The position numbers were made by a program, and so were the translations under genes. A DNA stretch of 64,000 bases from CAVZCK01 sp963798805 (GTDB lineage: Bacteria; Pseudomonadota; Alphaproteobacteria; Rhizobiales; Rhodomicrobiaceae): contig CAWCVC010000010.1 in NCBI GenBank assembly GCA_963798805.1, positions 558,001-622,000 on the forward strand. The letters run 5' to 3'. Below are positions 27,769 through 36,167 of this stretch, piece by piece (within the stretch, counting starts at the first letter, position 1; the number at the start of each line of letters is the position of its first letter). The notes under the pieces are model-generated. The model was not told the DNA's origin. It made no database searches and saw only the letters and a program-made list of their open reading frames with translations.

Positions 27769-27914
27769 GTCATCCCCGCGAAAGCGCGGATCCATGCCCG
27801 CCGTCATCCCGTGCGCGCTGCAGCACGCAGTAATGCATCGCAGACACAGGATCGCTTGTGGTGATTCCGGATCTGTAGCGCACTGGTGAATCGCTGCGCT
27901 GCGTCCGGGGTGAC
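27769..27914. repeat. Rhizobial-type dispersed palindromic repeat
   Basis: Bounded by GTCATCCCC and GGGGTGAC in inverted orientation, with an internal GCGCGGATCCATGCC and CACGCAGTAATGCATC stretch characteristic of intergenic mosaic repeats of alphaproteobacteria. It fills the gap between the convergent nitroreductase and CitE-like genes. Confidence 0.6.
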
Positions 27915-27947
27915 GCCCAGGTGGGGCCTATCTCAACCGGTCCTGCT

Positions 27948-28847
27948 CTATTTGCGATCGCGGCCCCTCGCCAAGAGACGCTCGGCGCGCATCAGATGCG
28001 GCCGGTCGATCATCTTGCCGCCAAGCCCGATGGCGCCGGCACCCGGATTGGCTTCGAACGCCTTGACAATGGCCTCGGCTTCGGCGATTGCCTCGGGGCT
28101 CGGCATAAAGGCCGCGTTGATGACCGGCACCTGTGCAGGGTGAATGGCCATCTTGCCGGTGAAGCCGTCCCGCGCGGCTTCGGCCGCCTCTTTCACGAGG
28201 CCCGCCTCGTCGCGGAAATCGGCGTAGATGCTGTCGATCGGCTGCACGCCCGCTGCATGAGCGGCGATCAGGCAGAGATTGCGCGCGAGCGCGAAGGGGC
28301 CGGTGAACTCACCCGAAGCCGTCCGCGCTGTGGTGACGCCGAGCGCGGTTCCGAGATCCTCCGCGCCCCAGGTCAGCCCTTCGAGCCGCGGATCGCCGCC
28401 GATGAAGCTCTGCAATTGCAGCACGGCGATGGGGGTTTCGGTGGCGATGGCGATAATGCCGATGGCTGCCCCGTCGCTGCCGGCGATCTCCCCGATCATT
28501 CGCGAAAGCGCCGCGACATCAGCGCCGGAATTCGCCTTGGGCAGCATGATGCCATGCGGATGCGCGGGCAGCACCGCCGTCAGATCGGCGCGCGTCAGGC
28601 CGGTGCCGAGATCGTTGACGCGGACATAGAACCTCGGCGCACCGGCCTCGCCGCGATGCCCCCCCAGAAACCGCGCCGCGCTTTCCCGCGCCGCGGCCTT
28701 GGCTTCCGGCGCAACCGAATCCTCCAGATCGATCAGCAGGGCATCGGCCCCGCTCGCGAGCGCCTTGCCGAGCTTGCGATCATCGCTCGCCGGCACGAAC
28801 AGCAGCGAGCGCGGCTGCGGCTTCAGCTCTTGCGCGGTCGCGCTCAT
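27948..28847 (-). CDS. CoA ester lyase (HpcH/HpaI aldolase family, CitE-like)
   Basis: A 299-residue TIM-barrel protein with motifs RSLLFVPASD, ALLIDLEDSV (metal/acid residues), RVNDLGTG, MLPKANSGAD, ATETPIAVLQL, WGAEDLGTALG and the C-terminal IHPAQVPVIN. These define the CitE/malyl-CoA lyase group, which cleaves or hydrolyses (S)-malyl-CoA, beta-methylmalyl-CoA or citramalyl-CoA with Mg2+. Its ATG overlaps the stop of the MaoC-like gene by four bases, so a hydratase and a lyase act in sequence. This fits the ethylmalonyl-CoA or a similar C4/C5 route, but which reaction is not settled. Confidence 0.88.
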   Translation of the reverse strand: MSATAQELKPQPRSLLFVPASDDRKLGKALASGADALLIDLEDSVAPEAKAAARESAARFLGGHRGEAGAPRFYVRVNDLGTGLTRADLTAVLPAHPHGIMLPKANSGADVAALSRMIGEIAGSDGAAIGIIAIATETPIAVLQLQSFIGGDPRLEGLTWGAEDLGTALGVTTARTASGEFTGPFALARNLCLIAAHAAGVQPIDSIYADFRDEAGLVKEAAEAARDGFTGKMAIHPAQVPVINAAFMPSPEAIAEAEAIVKAFEANPGAGAIGLGGKMIDRPHLMRAERLLARGRDRK

Positions 28848-29305
28848 GCCGCGGCCGGCTTGCGGCGGATCATCACCTGGCGATTGCAGACGCCGACCAG
28901 CGCATCGTCCTGATTGAACGCCTCATGCTTCAGCTCCAGGATGCCGGCATTCGGGCGCGAGCGGCTTTCCCGCTTGCCGAGCACCGTGGTGCGCACATGG
29001 ACGGTGTCGCCCTGGTAGAGCGGATGGGTGAACTTCACGTCGGTCATGCCCAGATTCGCGATTGTCGTGCCGAGCGTGGTGTCGTTGATGGAGATGCCGA
29101 TCATCAGCCCGAGCGTGAACAGGCTGTTCATCAGCGGCTGGCCGAACTCGGTCTCGGTCGCGCAGAAATGCCGGTCGATATGCAGCGGCTGCGGGTTGTG
29201 GGTGAGGCAGGAAAACAGCGTGTTGTCCATCTCGGTGACCGTGCGGCGGATCGGATGGTCGAACACCATGCCCTGCTCGAACTCCTCGAAAAAGAAGCCT
29301 TTCAT
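28844..29305 (-). CDS. MaoC-family dehydratase
   Basis: A 153-residue hot-dog-fold hydratase. The active-site region is NPQPLHIDRHFCATETEFGQ, with the Asp/His pair and PLMNSLFTLG following. MaoC proteins next to CitE-type lyases often act as mesaconyl-CoA or 2-methylfumaryl-CoA hydratases, giving the lyase its substrate; this is inferred from the ATGA overlap with the CitE gene. ATG 29305 is preferred because GAGG lies a few bases upstream; a longer TTG-initiated frame is possible. Confidence 0.86.
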   Translation of the reverse strand: MKGFFFEEFEQGMVFDHPIRRTVTEMDNTLFSCLTHNPQPLHIDRHFCATETEFGQPLMNSLFTLGLMIGISINDTTLGTTIANLGMTDVKFTHPLYQGDTVHVRTTVLGKRESRSRPNAGILELKHEAFNQDDALVGVCNRQVMIRRKPAAA

Positions 29306-29316
29306 TTCATGCCTCG

Positions 29317-30102
29317 TCAATAGCGGAACTGTTCGGTGAGAACGCGCTCGTCGAGCTCGTGACCGGGGTCGAAAAGGAGGCGCAGCCCGATGGCACGCTC
29401 CTCGGCGATCTCGACGCGCAGCACCCGGCGGAATTCGCTATGGTCGGCGACGGCGCTGACCGGGCGCTTGTCCGGCTCCAGCACTTCGACCGTCACGCGG
29501 GCGGAGCTCGGCAGCAGGGCGCCGCGCCAGCGCCGAGGGCGGAACGGGCTGATCGGCGTCAAGGCAAGCAGCGAGCTGTTGATCGGCAGAATCGGCCCGT
29601 GCACGGAGAGATTATAGGCCGTGCTGCCGGCCGGCGTGGCGACCAGGACGCCGTCGCAGATCAGCTCTTCGAGCCGCACCTGGCCGTCGACGCTGATGCG
29701 GAGCCGCGCGGCCTGATGGGTCAACCGGAACAGATGCACCTCGTTGATGGCGAGCGCCTTGCCCTGTGTGCCGTCGGCAAGATGCGCACGCATCCGCAAG
29801 GGGTAGATCATATTAACCTTTGCCTGACAGAGCCTTTCAGGCAACTTATCCTCGCGATATTCATTCATCAGAAAGCCGACCGAGCCGCGGTTCATGCCAT
29901 AGATCGGGATGTGCGCGTCTATGAAGCGGTGCAGCGTCTGCAGCATCAGGCCGTCGCCGCCGAGCGCGACGATAGCATCGGCCTCCGGAGGCGGCGCGTT
30001 GCCGTAGCGGGCGGTCAGCCGCATCAATGCGTCCTCGGCCTCCGGGGTGTTGCTGGCGACGAATGCGATGTTCTCGACGGCGGTTTCAGGTTCAAAGGCC
30101 AT
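29317..30102 (-). CDS. nadK: NAD kinase
   Basis: A 261-residue ATP-NAD kinase that makes NADP. It has the GGDG motif (VALGGDGLML), NRGSVGFLMN and the conserved NEVHLFRLT and TPAGSTAYNLSVHGPI blocks, all in order. ATG 30102 (MAFEPETAVENIAFV) is the conserved start; the upstream open frame runs across the opposite-strand cutA gene. It is the first gene of a minus-strand set with the MaoC and CitE-like genes (11 bases to the MaoC start). Confidence 0.93.
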   Translation of the reverse strand: MAFEPETAVENIAFVASNTPEAEDALMRLTARYGNAPPPEADAIVALGGDGLMLQTLHRFIDAHIPIYGMNRGSVGFLMNEYREDKLPERLCQAKVNMIYPLRMRAHLADGTQGKALAINEVHLFRLTHQAARLRISVDGQVRLEELICDGVLVATPAGSTAYNLSVHGPILPINSSLLALTPISPFRPRRWRGALLPSSARVTVEVLEPDKRPVSAVADHSEFRRVLRVEIAEERAIGLRLLFDPGHELDERVLTEQFRY

Positions 30103-30113
30103 GGAGCACCGAA

Positions 30114-30527
30114 ATGGCGGACAGGGACAAGGACTCAACTGCGTCATCGACTGTGCATGAGCAGGACGGCCAAACTGTGCAAGACGGACATGATAATGCC
30201 GCCGTGCTTGTTTACACCACATTTCCCGCCCAGGAAGACGCAAAAAGGATCGGCCGTGCGCTCGTGGAGGCGCGGCTTGCAGCCTGCGTCAACATCTTCT
30301 CGCAAATGACGGCGATCTACATCTGGGAGGGCAAGATCGAAGAGGATGGCGAGACCGCGATGATCGTCAAGACGACCGACGAGCGCTCGGCCGAGGTCCT
30401 GCAGGAGATCAAGCGAATGCATCCCTATTCGGTTCCCGCCCGGCTGGTGCTCCCGGTGGTCGGCGGCGGCGGCGACTTCCTTGCCTGGATCTGCGATCAA
30501 TGCGGGCAGGCGCGCAAGGCGGAGTGA
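30114..30527 (+). CDS. cutA: CutA1 divalent-ion tolerance protein
   Basis: A 137-residue protein with the CutA1 core: VLVYTTFPAQEDAKRIGRAL, LAACVNIFSQMTAIYIWEGKI, EEDGETAMIVKTT and the C-terminal HPYSVPARLVLPV. It forms a trimer and is linked to copper tolerance in E. coli. The N-terminal 30 residues are an extra polar extension, absent from most family members. GGAG precedes ATG 30114. It is divergent from nadK with only 11 bases between the starts, so the two promoters must overlap the neighbouring genes. Confidence 0.92.
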   Translation: MADRDKDSTASSTVHEQDGQTVQDGHDNAAVLVYTTFPAQEDAKRIGRALVEARLAACVNIFSQMTAIYIWEGKIEEDGETAMIVKTTDERSAEVLQEIKRMHPYSVPARLVLPVVGGGGDFLAWICDQCGQARKAE

Positions 30528-30638
30528 ACATCGCTACGGCAAGAGTGAAATCCGCAGTCGGCGGGTTACTTAGCCTTGCCGCTTTTCTGGAAGCTGTGCA
30601 TAAAAATGCCGGGTGGTCTTCAATCGTACTGGGGGAAT

Positions 30639-31613
30639 ATGCGGCGGGATCGAAATGTCTCAGGCCGGGCGGGCGGGTATCTGCGCGTTTTCGGGTGTGT
30701 TATCGGGGCGCTAATAGCGCTCTCAGCTTTCACCAGAGCCGAGGCGGCGGAGACGGACTCCGCTGCCGTGGCAACCGTCCCGGACCCGAAACCGGAGATC
30801 CGGCGCCTGCGTCTCAAGCATCGCTGGACCGGCGAGACGCTCGATGTGGTCTACCGCATCGGCGACGTCTACCAGCCGGAGGCGATGGCCGAGATCAATC
30901 ATTTCATGCGTGACTGGCGCTGCAACAAGACGATCGTCATGGACCCGAAGCTGATCGACCGGATCTACGGCATTCAAGAGGAGATCGGCGAAAACCGCAT
31001 CATCCGGCTGATATCCGGTTATCGCTCGGAAGGCTATAACGCCTCGCTGCTGGCGGCGGGACACTCCGTCGATCCCGGCAGCCAGCACATGCTGGGACGC
31101 GCCGCAGACATCTTTGTGCCGGGGTTGGCGCCGAGCAGGCTGAAGGATGCGGCGGAGGACCACGGTACCGGCGGGGTTGGCTTCTATCCGTTCTCCGGGC
31201 CGCGTTTCGTTCATGTGGACACCGGGCCCGAACGCCACTGGACCGAGATGGACCCTGCCGTCCGCCGCAAGATCGGCTTCGTCAGGCATCAGCGCAAAAA
31301 ATTCAAGCTGGACTGTTCTCTGACCATCGCCAAGGTCCTGCAGGAGATTCCGGCCATGGATGCGCTGAGCGCATTGCCGCCAGGCGCAGCGTCGAACCCG
31401 GCGGCGGTCCTGCGTGAGGCGGCGTTCACGCAGGTGGGCGAGGATGACGGCTGGGCCGACGGCAAGGCTGTGGGCAGCGTGGCAGCAACCGCGGATGAGT
31501 CCGCGGCCGGCGGCAAGGTCTGCGATGCCGGCGACAAGCTTCCGCACCTCGATCTCATGACCAAGCCCGAAGACTGGCGCGGGGCCGGAGCCGTTGCCGC
31601 GCGCGGTCACTGA
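30639..31613 (+). CDS. DUF882 / YcbK-like M15 peptidase-fold protein
   Basis: A 324-residue exported protein with a signal segment (VFGCVIGALIALSAFTRAEA). The DUF882 core holds the metal-binding pattern of M15 peptidases: ISGYRSEGYN, SQHMLGRAADIF (H-x6-D) and RFVHVDTGPERHW (HxD). These proteins cut or bind the peptide side chains of peptidoglycan. A GGGGGA ribosome site supports ATG 30639. The C-terminal 90 residues (Ala/Gly-rich) are outside the domain. It follows cutA by about 110 bases. Confidence 0.85.
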   Translation: MRRDRNVSGRAGGYLRVFGCVIGALIALSAFTRAEAAETDSAAVATVPDPKPEIRRLRLKHRWTGETLDVVYRIGDVYQPEAMAEINHFMRDWRCNKTIVMDPKLIDRIYGIQEEIGENRIIRLISGYRSEGYNASLLAAGHSVDPGSQHMLGRAADIFVPGLAPSRLKDAAEDHGTGGVGFYPFSGPRFVHVDTGPERHWTEMDPAVRRKIGFVRHQRKKFKLDCSLTIAKVLQEIPAMDALSALPPGAASNPAAVLREAAFTQVGEDDGWADGKAVGSVAATADESAAGGKVCDAGDKLPHLDLMTKPEDWRGAGAVAARGH

Positions 31614-31689
31614 CGCTGACGCGTTGCTGACGGCGAGGGCAACCGTTGAAAACCCGCAGTGATTCGAATTGGGGGATACGGCGCCCGAT

Positions 31690-31802
31690 TAGAGCGGGAT
31701 CAATTTAGATGGAAACGCTTGAGCTTAGAGCCCGCTCTCGATTCTTTGCTGGTGGCGCGATCGGACGGAAAACCGGATTCCACTTTTCCTGATCGCGCTC
31801 TA
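31690..31802 (+). repeat. 113-bp MITE-like repeat, copy B
   Basis: Complete copy bounded by TAGAGCGGGATCA and TGATCGCGCTCTA, the same length and almost the same sequence as the reverse complement of 17754-17866. TA at each end suits a TA-targeting element. No coding capacity. Confidence 0.85.
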
Positions 31803-32210
31803 GCCGCGATTTGCCCGAATCGATTCGCGGAAATGCGGAGTGAAAATGCCTTGGCCGGAGGCATCTACGGGAGGCTTTGTGCGAAAAATCGCAGTTATGG
31901 CGAGAGTATGGCAGGCGCGGCCGGAGGGCTATTCACCGGTTATCCACTGGAATCCCGCGCTCATCATAGCTTTGGCGACGATAAAAGCGCCATAATCCAC
32001 CGACCGCATCAACATTATGGGAAAATCGAAGTACGATTTTGGGCGAAATTAAGGCGCGCAGTTCCGCGTTCTGTTGCAGGTGCAACACATGCCGGCAGCG
32101 GGATGCGGAAAATATCAGTAGTTCCAACTAGTTAGGCGCAAAGACAACAAACTTGCAATGGGTGCGCGACCGGGCCATCTTAAGAGGCAAGGATCTTGGA
32201 GTTGAGCGAG
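31803..32210. other. Intergenic region with no recognised gene
   Basis: About 400 bases after the repeat. Several short open frames exist but none has a ribosome site or plausible composition. Around 32025-32060 it is richer in A+T and may hold the promoter of the small exported protein that follows. Confidence 0.35.
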
Positions 32211-32597
32211 ATGCGTGGACATCCACTCAAAATATCGCTTGCGACACTCGCGCTGACGGCGGCGTTCGCCGTCGCGGGGCCGGGTGCGCGGGCTTTCACC
32301 GAAACGAAGGTTCCGCCGCCATCCGGTCAGGTCGTGCCAGCACCGTCGACGAATGCGCCCCAGCTTCAGTTGCAGGCTCCGTCGGATGGCAAGGGGCTCG
32401 AATTGGCCACGCCCGGCAACGATACATCGGGCGAGACGAAGCTTTCCATTCCCGGTGTCGGCACGATCGGCACGGTGCCGAAGCTGAATTTCGGGCTTGA
32501 GCTGCTTTACGGCGGAGATAACGAGGATCCTGGCAAGCCGCTCAACGAGACCAATGACGACGTCTTGATCAAAGGCACGATCAAGCATCGCTTCTGA
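32211..32597 (+). CDS. Small exported proline-rich protein
   Basis: A 128-residue protein with a signal peptide (ISLATLALTAAFAVAGPGARA), then a low-complexity Pro/Ser/Gln region (VPPPSGQVVPAPSTNAPQLQLQ) and a C-terminus ending in a beta-like NDDVLIKGTIKHRF. I recognise no family. The start is ATG 32211; upstream TTG codons are alternatives. It lies just ahead of phosphatidylcholine synthase, with no visible functional tie. Confidence 0.7.
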   Translation: MRGHPLKISLATLALTAAFAVAGPGARAFTETKVPPPSGQVVPAPSTNAPQLQLQAPSDGKGLELATPGNDTSGETKLSIPGVGTIGTVPKLNFGLELLYGGDNEDPGKPLNETNDDVLIKGTIKHRF

Positions 32598-32670
32598 TCC
32601 CGCAAATCGGCGGTTGGTTCACGACGGCGGCTCCCGGGCCGCCTTCTTTATTTGGAGAAACCCGGCCGGT

Positions 32671-33378
32671 ATGCTCGGGCAACTCGCTGCAATCGCCGTC
32701 CACGCCTTCACGGCCTTCGGCGCCGTCTTCGGCTTTCAAGCCCTTATCGAAGCCGCCGCGCACCGCTGGGAGGCTGCCTTCGCTTGGCTCGGTGCCGCTC
32801 TCCTCGTCGATGCGCTCGATGGACCGATAGCGCGCCGGATCCGCGTCGCCGACAGGCTGCCCCGCTTCTCCGGCGAGCGGCTCGATCTCATCGTCGACTA
32901 CTTTACCTATGTCGTCGTGCCGGCCTACATCATCTACGAAGCCCGGCTGGTGCCGGCCTACCTCGCCCCTGCCGCCGCCGCGATCATTCTCCTCAGCTCG
33001 CTGTTTCATTTCATCGACCAGGACAGCAAGACCGCTGACGGCTTTTTCGTGGGCTTCCCCGCCGTCTGGAATGTCGTGGCGCTCTACCTGTTCATCTTTC
33101 CGATCCCGGGTGGGGCAGCATTCGCCGTGCTGCTCTGCCTCACGCTGCTGACGTTCCTGCCGACCAAATGGGTTCACCCCGTCCGCGTCAGGCTTTGGCG
33201 GCCGGTCACCATATGCGTGATGGGGGCCTGGGCCGCGGCAACCATCGCTGCGGTGGTTCAGGGCTTCCCGCCATCGCTCCCGGTCCGGATCGTCATCGGG
33301 CTCTCCAGCGTCTATCTCCTCGCCATCGGCGCGGTGCGCAGCTTCGGCCTCGACCGCGGCTCCACCACCGACGGTTAG
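32671..33378 (+). CDS. pcs: Phosphatidylcholine synthase
   Basis: A 235-residue integral membrane enzyme that condenses CDP-diacylglycerol with choline to make phosphatidylcholine, a membrane lipid typical of rhizobia and relatives. The CDP-alcohol phosphotransferase signature is visible as DALDGPIAR followed by GERLDLIVDY. About eight helices follow the family pattern. ATG 32671 gives the typical N-terminus (MLGQLAAIAVHAFTAFGA). The stop codon TAG is the first part of a repeat (TTAGAGCATCGG), so a repeat insertion has supplied the end of the gene. Confidence 0.9.
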   Translation: MLGQLAAIAVHAFTAFGAVFGFQALIEAAAHRWEAAFAWLGAALLVDALDGPIARRIRVADRLPRFSGERLDLIVDYFTYVVVPAYIIYEARLVPAYLAPAAAAIILLSSLFHFIDQDSKTADGFFVGFPAVWNVVALYLFIFPIPGGAAFAVLLCLTLLTFLPTKWVHPVRVRLWRPVTICVMGAWAAATIAAVVQGFPPSLPVRIVIGLSSVYLLAIGAVRSFGLDRGSTTDG

Positions 33379-33477
33379 AGCATCGGACTGAAAAGTGCGA
33401 AGCGGTTTTCGGACAAATCCGATGCCAAGACAACAGCTAGAGCGGCGTTTCCGCTTCCGATTAAGAGTCCGCCGCTC
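33376..33477. repeat. Two adjoining hairpin repeats after pcs
   Basis: First unit 33376-33438 has arms GCATCGGA/TCCGATGC and the inner AAGTGCGAAGCGGTTTTC, a widespread rhizobial intergenic repeat. The second, 33439-33477, has arms AGAGCGGCG/CGCCGCTCT. The first unit's TAG doubles as the pcs stop codon. The remaining bases up to the TerC gene are unremarkable. Confidence 0.7.
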
Positions 33478-33575
33478 TGGCAGCGTGAATGCAGTGAAAT
33501 CACCTAATTAGCCTTGTATTCGGCACACCAACTGCGCTAATCGGGTGCCTTCGATGGCCGAGAAGAGGTTGGCGC

Positions 33576-34326
33576 GTGCACTTCCTGTTCGATCCCAATG
33601 TCTGGGCGAGCTTCATCGCGCTGAGCGCACTCGAAATCGTGCTCGGCATCGACAATGTGATTTTCCTTTCCATCGTCACCGAGAAGCTCTCGCAGCACGA
33701 TGCGCGCCGCGCCCGTCAGATCGGCCTCGCTCTGGCGCTGTTGTTCCGCATCGCCATTCTGCTGACCGTCTACTGGATCATTGGCCTCACCGAGCCGCTC
33801 GTGCGGCTCCTCGGCCAACCCTTCTCGCTGCGCGACTTCATCCTGATCGCCGGCGGGCTGTTCCTGATCGTGAAGGCCACGCAGGAGGTGCATGGCGAGA
33901 TCGAGGGCGATGAGGATGAGAACGAAACCGCCGCCAAGCCGCTGCTTGCCGCCCGCTTTAGCGCCGTGATCGCGCAGATCGTGCTGATTGACGCCATCTT
34001 CTCGATCGAACTCGATCATTACGGCAGTCGGCATGTCGAACAGGGTCGAGGTGATGATCGCCGCAATCGTGGTGGCCATCGGCGTCATGTATGTCGCCGC
34101 CGAGCCGGTCGCGGATTTCATCGAGCGGCACCCGACCACCAAGATGCTGGCGCTGACCTTCCTGATGCTGATCGGCGTCGCTCTCGTCGCTGACGGCTTC
34201 GGCTTCCACATCCCGCGCAATTACATCTATTTCGCCATGGCTTTCGCAGCGGTCACCGAGATCTTCAACATCATGGCTATTCGCCGCAGGCGGCTGAGAC
34301 GCGCAAGCCTCCTGAGGCGGCGTTGA
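33576..34326 (+). CDS. TerC-family membrane protein, frame interrupted once
   Basis: A TerC/YgjT-type protein, about 249 residues when corrected. GTG 33576 follows AGAGG at a normal distance. Membrane segments include LSALEIVLGIDNVIFLSIV, the signature ALEIVLGIDN, LLFRIAILLTVYWIIGL, and after the break VEVMIAAIVVAIGVMYVAA and MLALTFLMLIGVALVADGF. The frame breaks at GAACTC (34008-34013). Removing the extra A gives IFSIDSIITAVGMSN, exactly the second TerC signature (FS-DS-xTAxGM). The gene is therefore likely whole in the cell. TerC proteins are associated with metal (Mn, tellurite) handling at the membrane. Confidence 0.85.
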
Positions 34327-34330
34327 CGGC

Positions 34331-34405
34331 CTAGTGTCCCGTCTGCGAATTGCCTTCATCCTTGCTGCGAGCTCGCCAAGCAATTCGGAGACAAAGGGAC
34401 ACTAG
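34331..34405. repeat. CTAG-bounded hairpin element 1
   Basis: A 75-bp palindromic unit starting CTAGTGTCCC and ending GGGACACTAG. The inner arms are GTCTGCGAATTG / CAATTCGGAGAC (one mismatch). Its terminal CTAG is the left target duplication of the adjoining IS1182 element. See elements 2-4. Confidence 0.85.
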
Positions 34406-35903
34406 CAGCCTGTCGGGCTTAACGGCGGCGTCTGTTGCGAGGTAGGGTATCGCGATTGATTCTCCATTGCCTTGGGAGCCGGCGCTGATGAGCAACTTCC
34501 GCCTGATTGATCGCCAGACCGGTTTTCTGTTGCCGCCCTCGGTGGACGACTGGCTTCCGGAGAAGCACCTGGCTCGTTTTATTGTCGAGTTGATCGACAG
34601 CCTGGACGTCTCGGCCATGAGCGGCGTTTATCGTGGCTCGGGTTCGGCGAGTTACCACCCGCGGCTTTTGCTGGGTATTCTGGTTTACGGCTACGCCACG
34701 GGTGTGTTTTCCAGCCGCAAGCTGGAGCGGGCGACCTATGACTCGGTGGCGTTCCGCTTCATCGCTGCCAACGATCACCCTGATCATGACACCATCGCCA
34801 CCTTTCGCCGGCGTTTTCTGAAGCAGATCGAGGGGCTGTTCGTGCAGATTCTGCTGCTGGCGCGCGAGATGGGCCTACTGAGGATGGGGACGGTGGCGCT
34901 TGACGGCACGAAAATCCATGCCAACGCCAGCAAGCACAGCGCGCTTTCCTACGAGCATGCTGGCAGGATCGAGGCGCAATTGAAGGCCGAAGTGGCCGAG
35001 TTGCTGGCCAAGGCCGAGGCGGCGGATCAGTCGGCCATTCCCGACGGCTTGTCGATCCCCGATGAACTTGCCCGGTGCGAGGAGCGGCTGCAAAAGCTCA
35101 GCGGGGCCCGTGCCAAGATCGAGGCGCGCGCCAAGGAGCGTTTCGAGCGGGAGCAGGCCGAACATCAGGCCAAGCTTGCAGCGCGCGAGGCCAAAGTGAA
35201 GGCCACGGGCAAAAAGCCCGGCGGCAAGCCGCTCAAGCCGCCGGCGGAAGGGCCGCGACCAACCGATCAGATCAATCTGACGGATGAAGAGTCCCGCATC
35301 ATGCCGATTTCCGGCGGCGGTTTCGAGCAATGCTACAATGCTCAGGCCGTGGTCGCCGAAGGCAGTCTGCTGGTCGTCGCCACCGACGTGGTTCAGGCGC
35401 CCAATGACAAGCAGCAGCTTGAGCCGATGCTGGCGAAAATCAACGCCTTGCCCGAAAATCTGGGCAAGGCCGACATCATGCTCGGCGACAACGGCTATTT
35501 CAGCGCGGCCAATGTGAAGGCCTGTGTGGCGGCGGGGCTGGAGCCGCTGCTCGCTTTGGCCCGGGATGCCCATCATCGATCCCTCGGTGAGCGCTTCGCC
35601 GATGCACCACCCGCGCCAGAAAATCCAACGCCCGTCGAGGCCATGGCCTACCGTCTGCGGACGCCCGAAGGCAAAAAGCTCTACGCCCTGCGCAAACACA
35701 CACCCGAGCCGGTGTTCGGCATCATCAAATCGGTGCTCGGATTCCGCCAATTCCTGCTGCGCGGGCTCGACAATGTCAAAGGCGAGTGGACGCTTGTCAC
35801 CATGGCATGGAACGTGAAACGGATGTTTGCCCTGAAAGCTGCTTGATGCGCAGCGGCATTGCCGTCGGACTGATGAAAAGACAAACGTCAGTCCGACAGA
35901 CTG
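34406..35903 (+). mobile_element. IS1182-family insertion sequence (1498 bp, intact)
   Basis: Ends are imperfect inverted repeats CAGCCTGTCGGGCT (left) and AGTCCGACAGACTG (right, whose complement is CAGTCTGTCGGACT). A four-base CTAG duplication flanks it (34402-34405 and 35904-35907). The transposase gene inside is complete. The element lies exactly between hairpin element 1 and a MITE copy, showing preference for CTAG. Confidence 0.88.
34488..35846 (+). CDS. IS1182-family transposase
   Basis: A 452-residue DDE transposase. The N-terminal domain starts MSNFRLIDRQTGFLLPPSVDDWLPEKHLARFI (family pattern), with SGSASYHPRLLLGILVYGYATGVFSS and DTIATFRRRF; the catalytic parts are VALDGTKIHANAS (first Asp) and ADIMLGDNGYFSAANV (second Asp), with a C-terminal RQFLLRGLDNVKGEWTL. 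The charged insertion about residues 190-245 is usual for this family. GGGAG precedes ATG 34488. No frameshift, so the element may still be active. Confidence 0.93.
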   Translation: MSNFRLIDRQTGFLLPPSVDDWLPEKHLARFIVELIDSLDVSAMSGVYRGSGSASYHPRLLLGILVYGYATGVFSSRKLERATYDSVAFRFIAANDHPDHDTIATFRRRFLKQIEGLFVQILLLAREMGLLRMGTVALDGTKIHANASKHSALSYEHAGRIEAQLKAEVAELLAKAEAADQSAIPDGLSIPDELARCEERLQKLSGARAKIEARAKERFEREQAEHQAKLAAREAKVKATGKKPGGKPLKPPAEGPRPTDQINLTDEESRIMPISGGGFEQCYNAQAVVAEGSLLVVATDVVQAPNDKQQLEPMLAKINALPENLGKADIMLGDNGYFSAANVKACVAAGLEPLLALARDAHHRSLGERFADAPPAPENPTPVEAMAYRLRTPEGKKLYALRKHTPEPVFGIIKSVLGFRQFLLRGLDNVKGEWTLVTMAWNVKRMFALKAA

Positions 35904-35904
35904 C

Positions 35905-36020
35905 TAGGGCGCGATCAATTCAGATGGAAACACTTGAGCCCAGAGGCCCGCTCTCGATTCTTTGCCCGTCGCACGCTCGAACGGAAAACCGGATTCCACT
36001 TTTTCCTGATCGCGCTCCAG
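35905..36020 (+). repeat. MITE-like repeat, copy C (divergent)
   Basis: About 116 bp related to copies A and B (shares ATGGAAAC.CTTGAGC, GCCCGCTCTCGATTC and CGGAAAACCGGATTCCAC), more diverged. It begins in the right CTAG of the IS1182 element. Confidence 0.75.
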
Positions 36021-36034
36021 CAGATTCACGGTTT

Positions 36035-36111
36035 CTAGTGTCCCGATTCCGAAGCTCGCCTCATTCTGCAGCTAGCTCCTTAGCGAGCTTCGGAATCTCA
36101 AGGGATACTAG
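36035..36111. repeat. CTAG-bounded hairpin element 2
   Basis: 77 bp from CTAGTGTCCC to AGGGATACTAG with 15-base perfect inner arms GATTCCGAAGCTCGC / GCGAGCTTCGGAATC. The IS630 element is inserted into the TA of its final CTAG. Confidence 0.85.
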
Positions 36112-36167
36112 TGCACTGACGCAAACAGAGGATTCACACGCGGCGTAGTTCGTGCGATTCTGCTGAT

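Noticed and set aside
33576..34326. TerC as a true pseudogene
   Set aside because: A single extra A in GAACTC is the only defect and removing it restores the family signature exactly, in line with the six other GANTC events.
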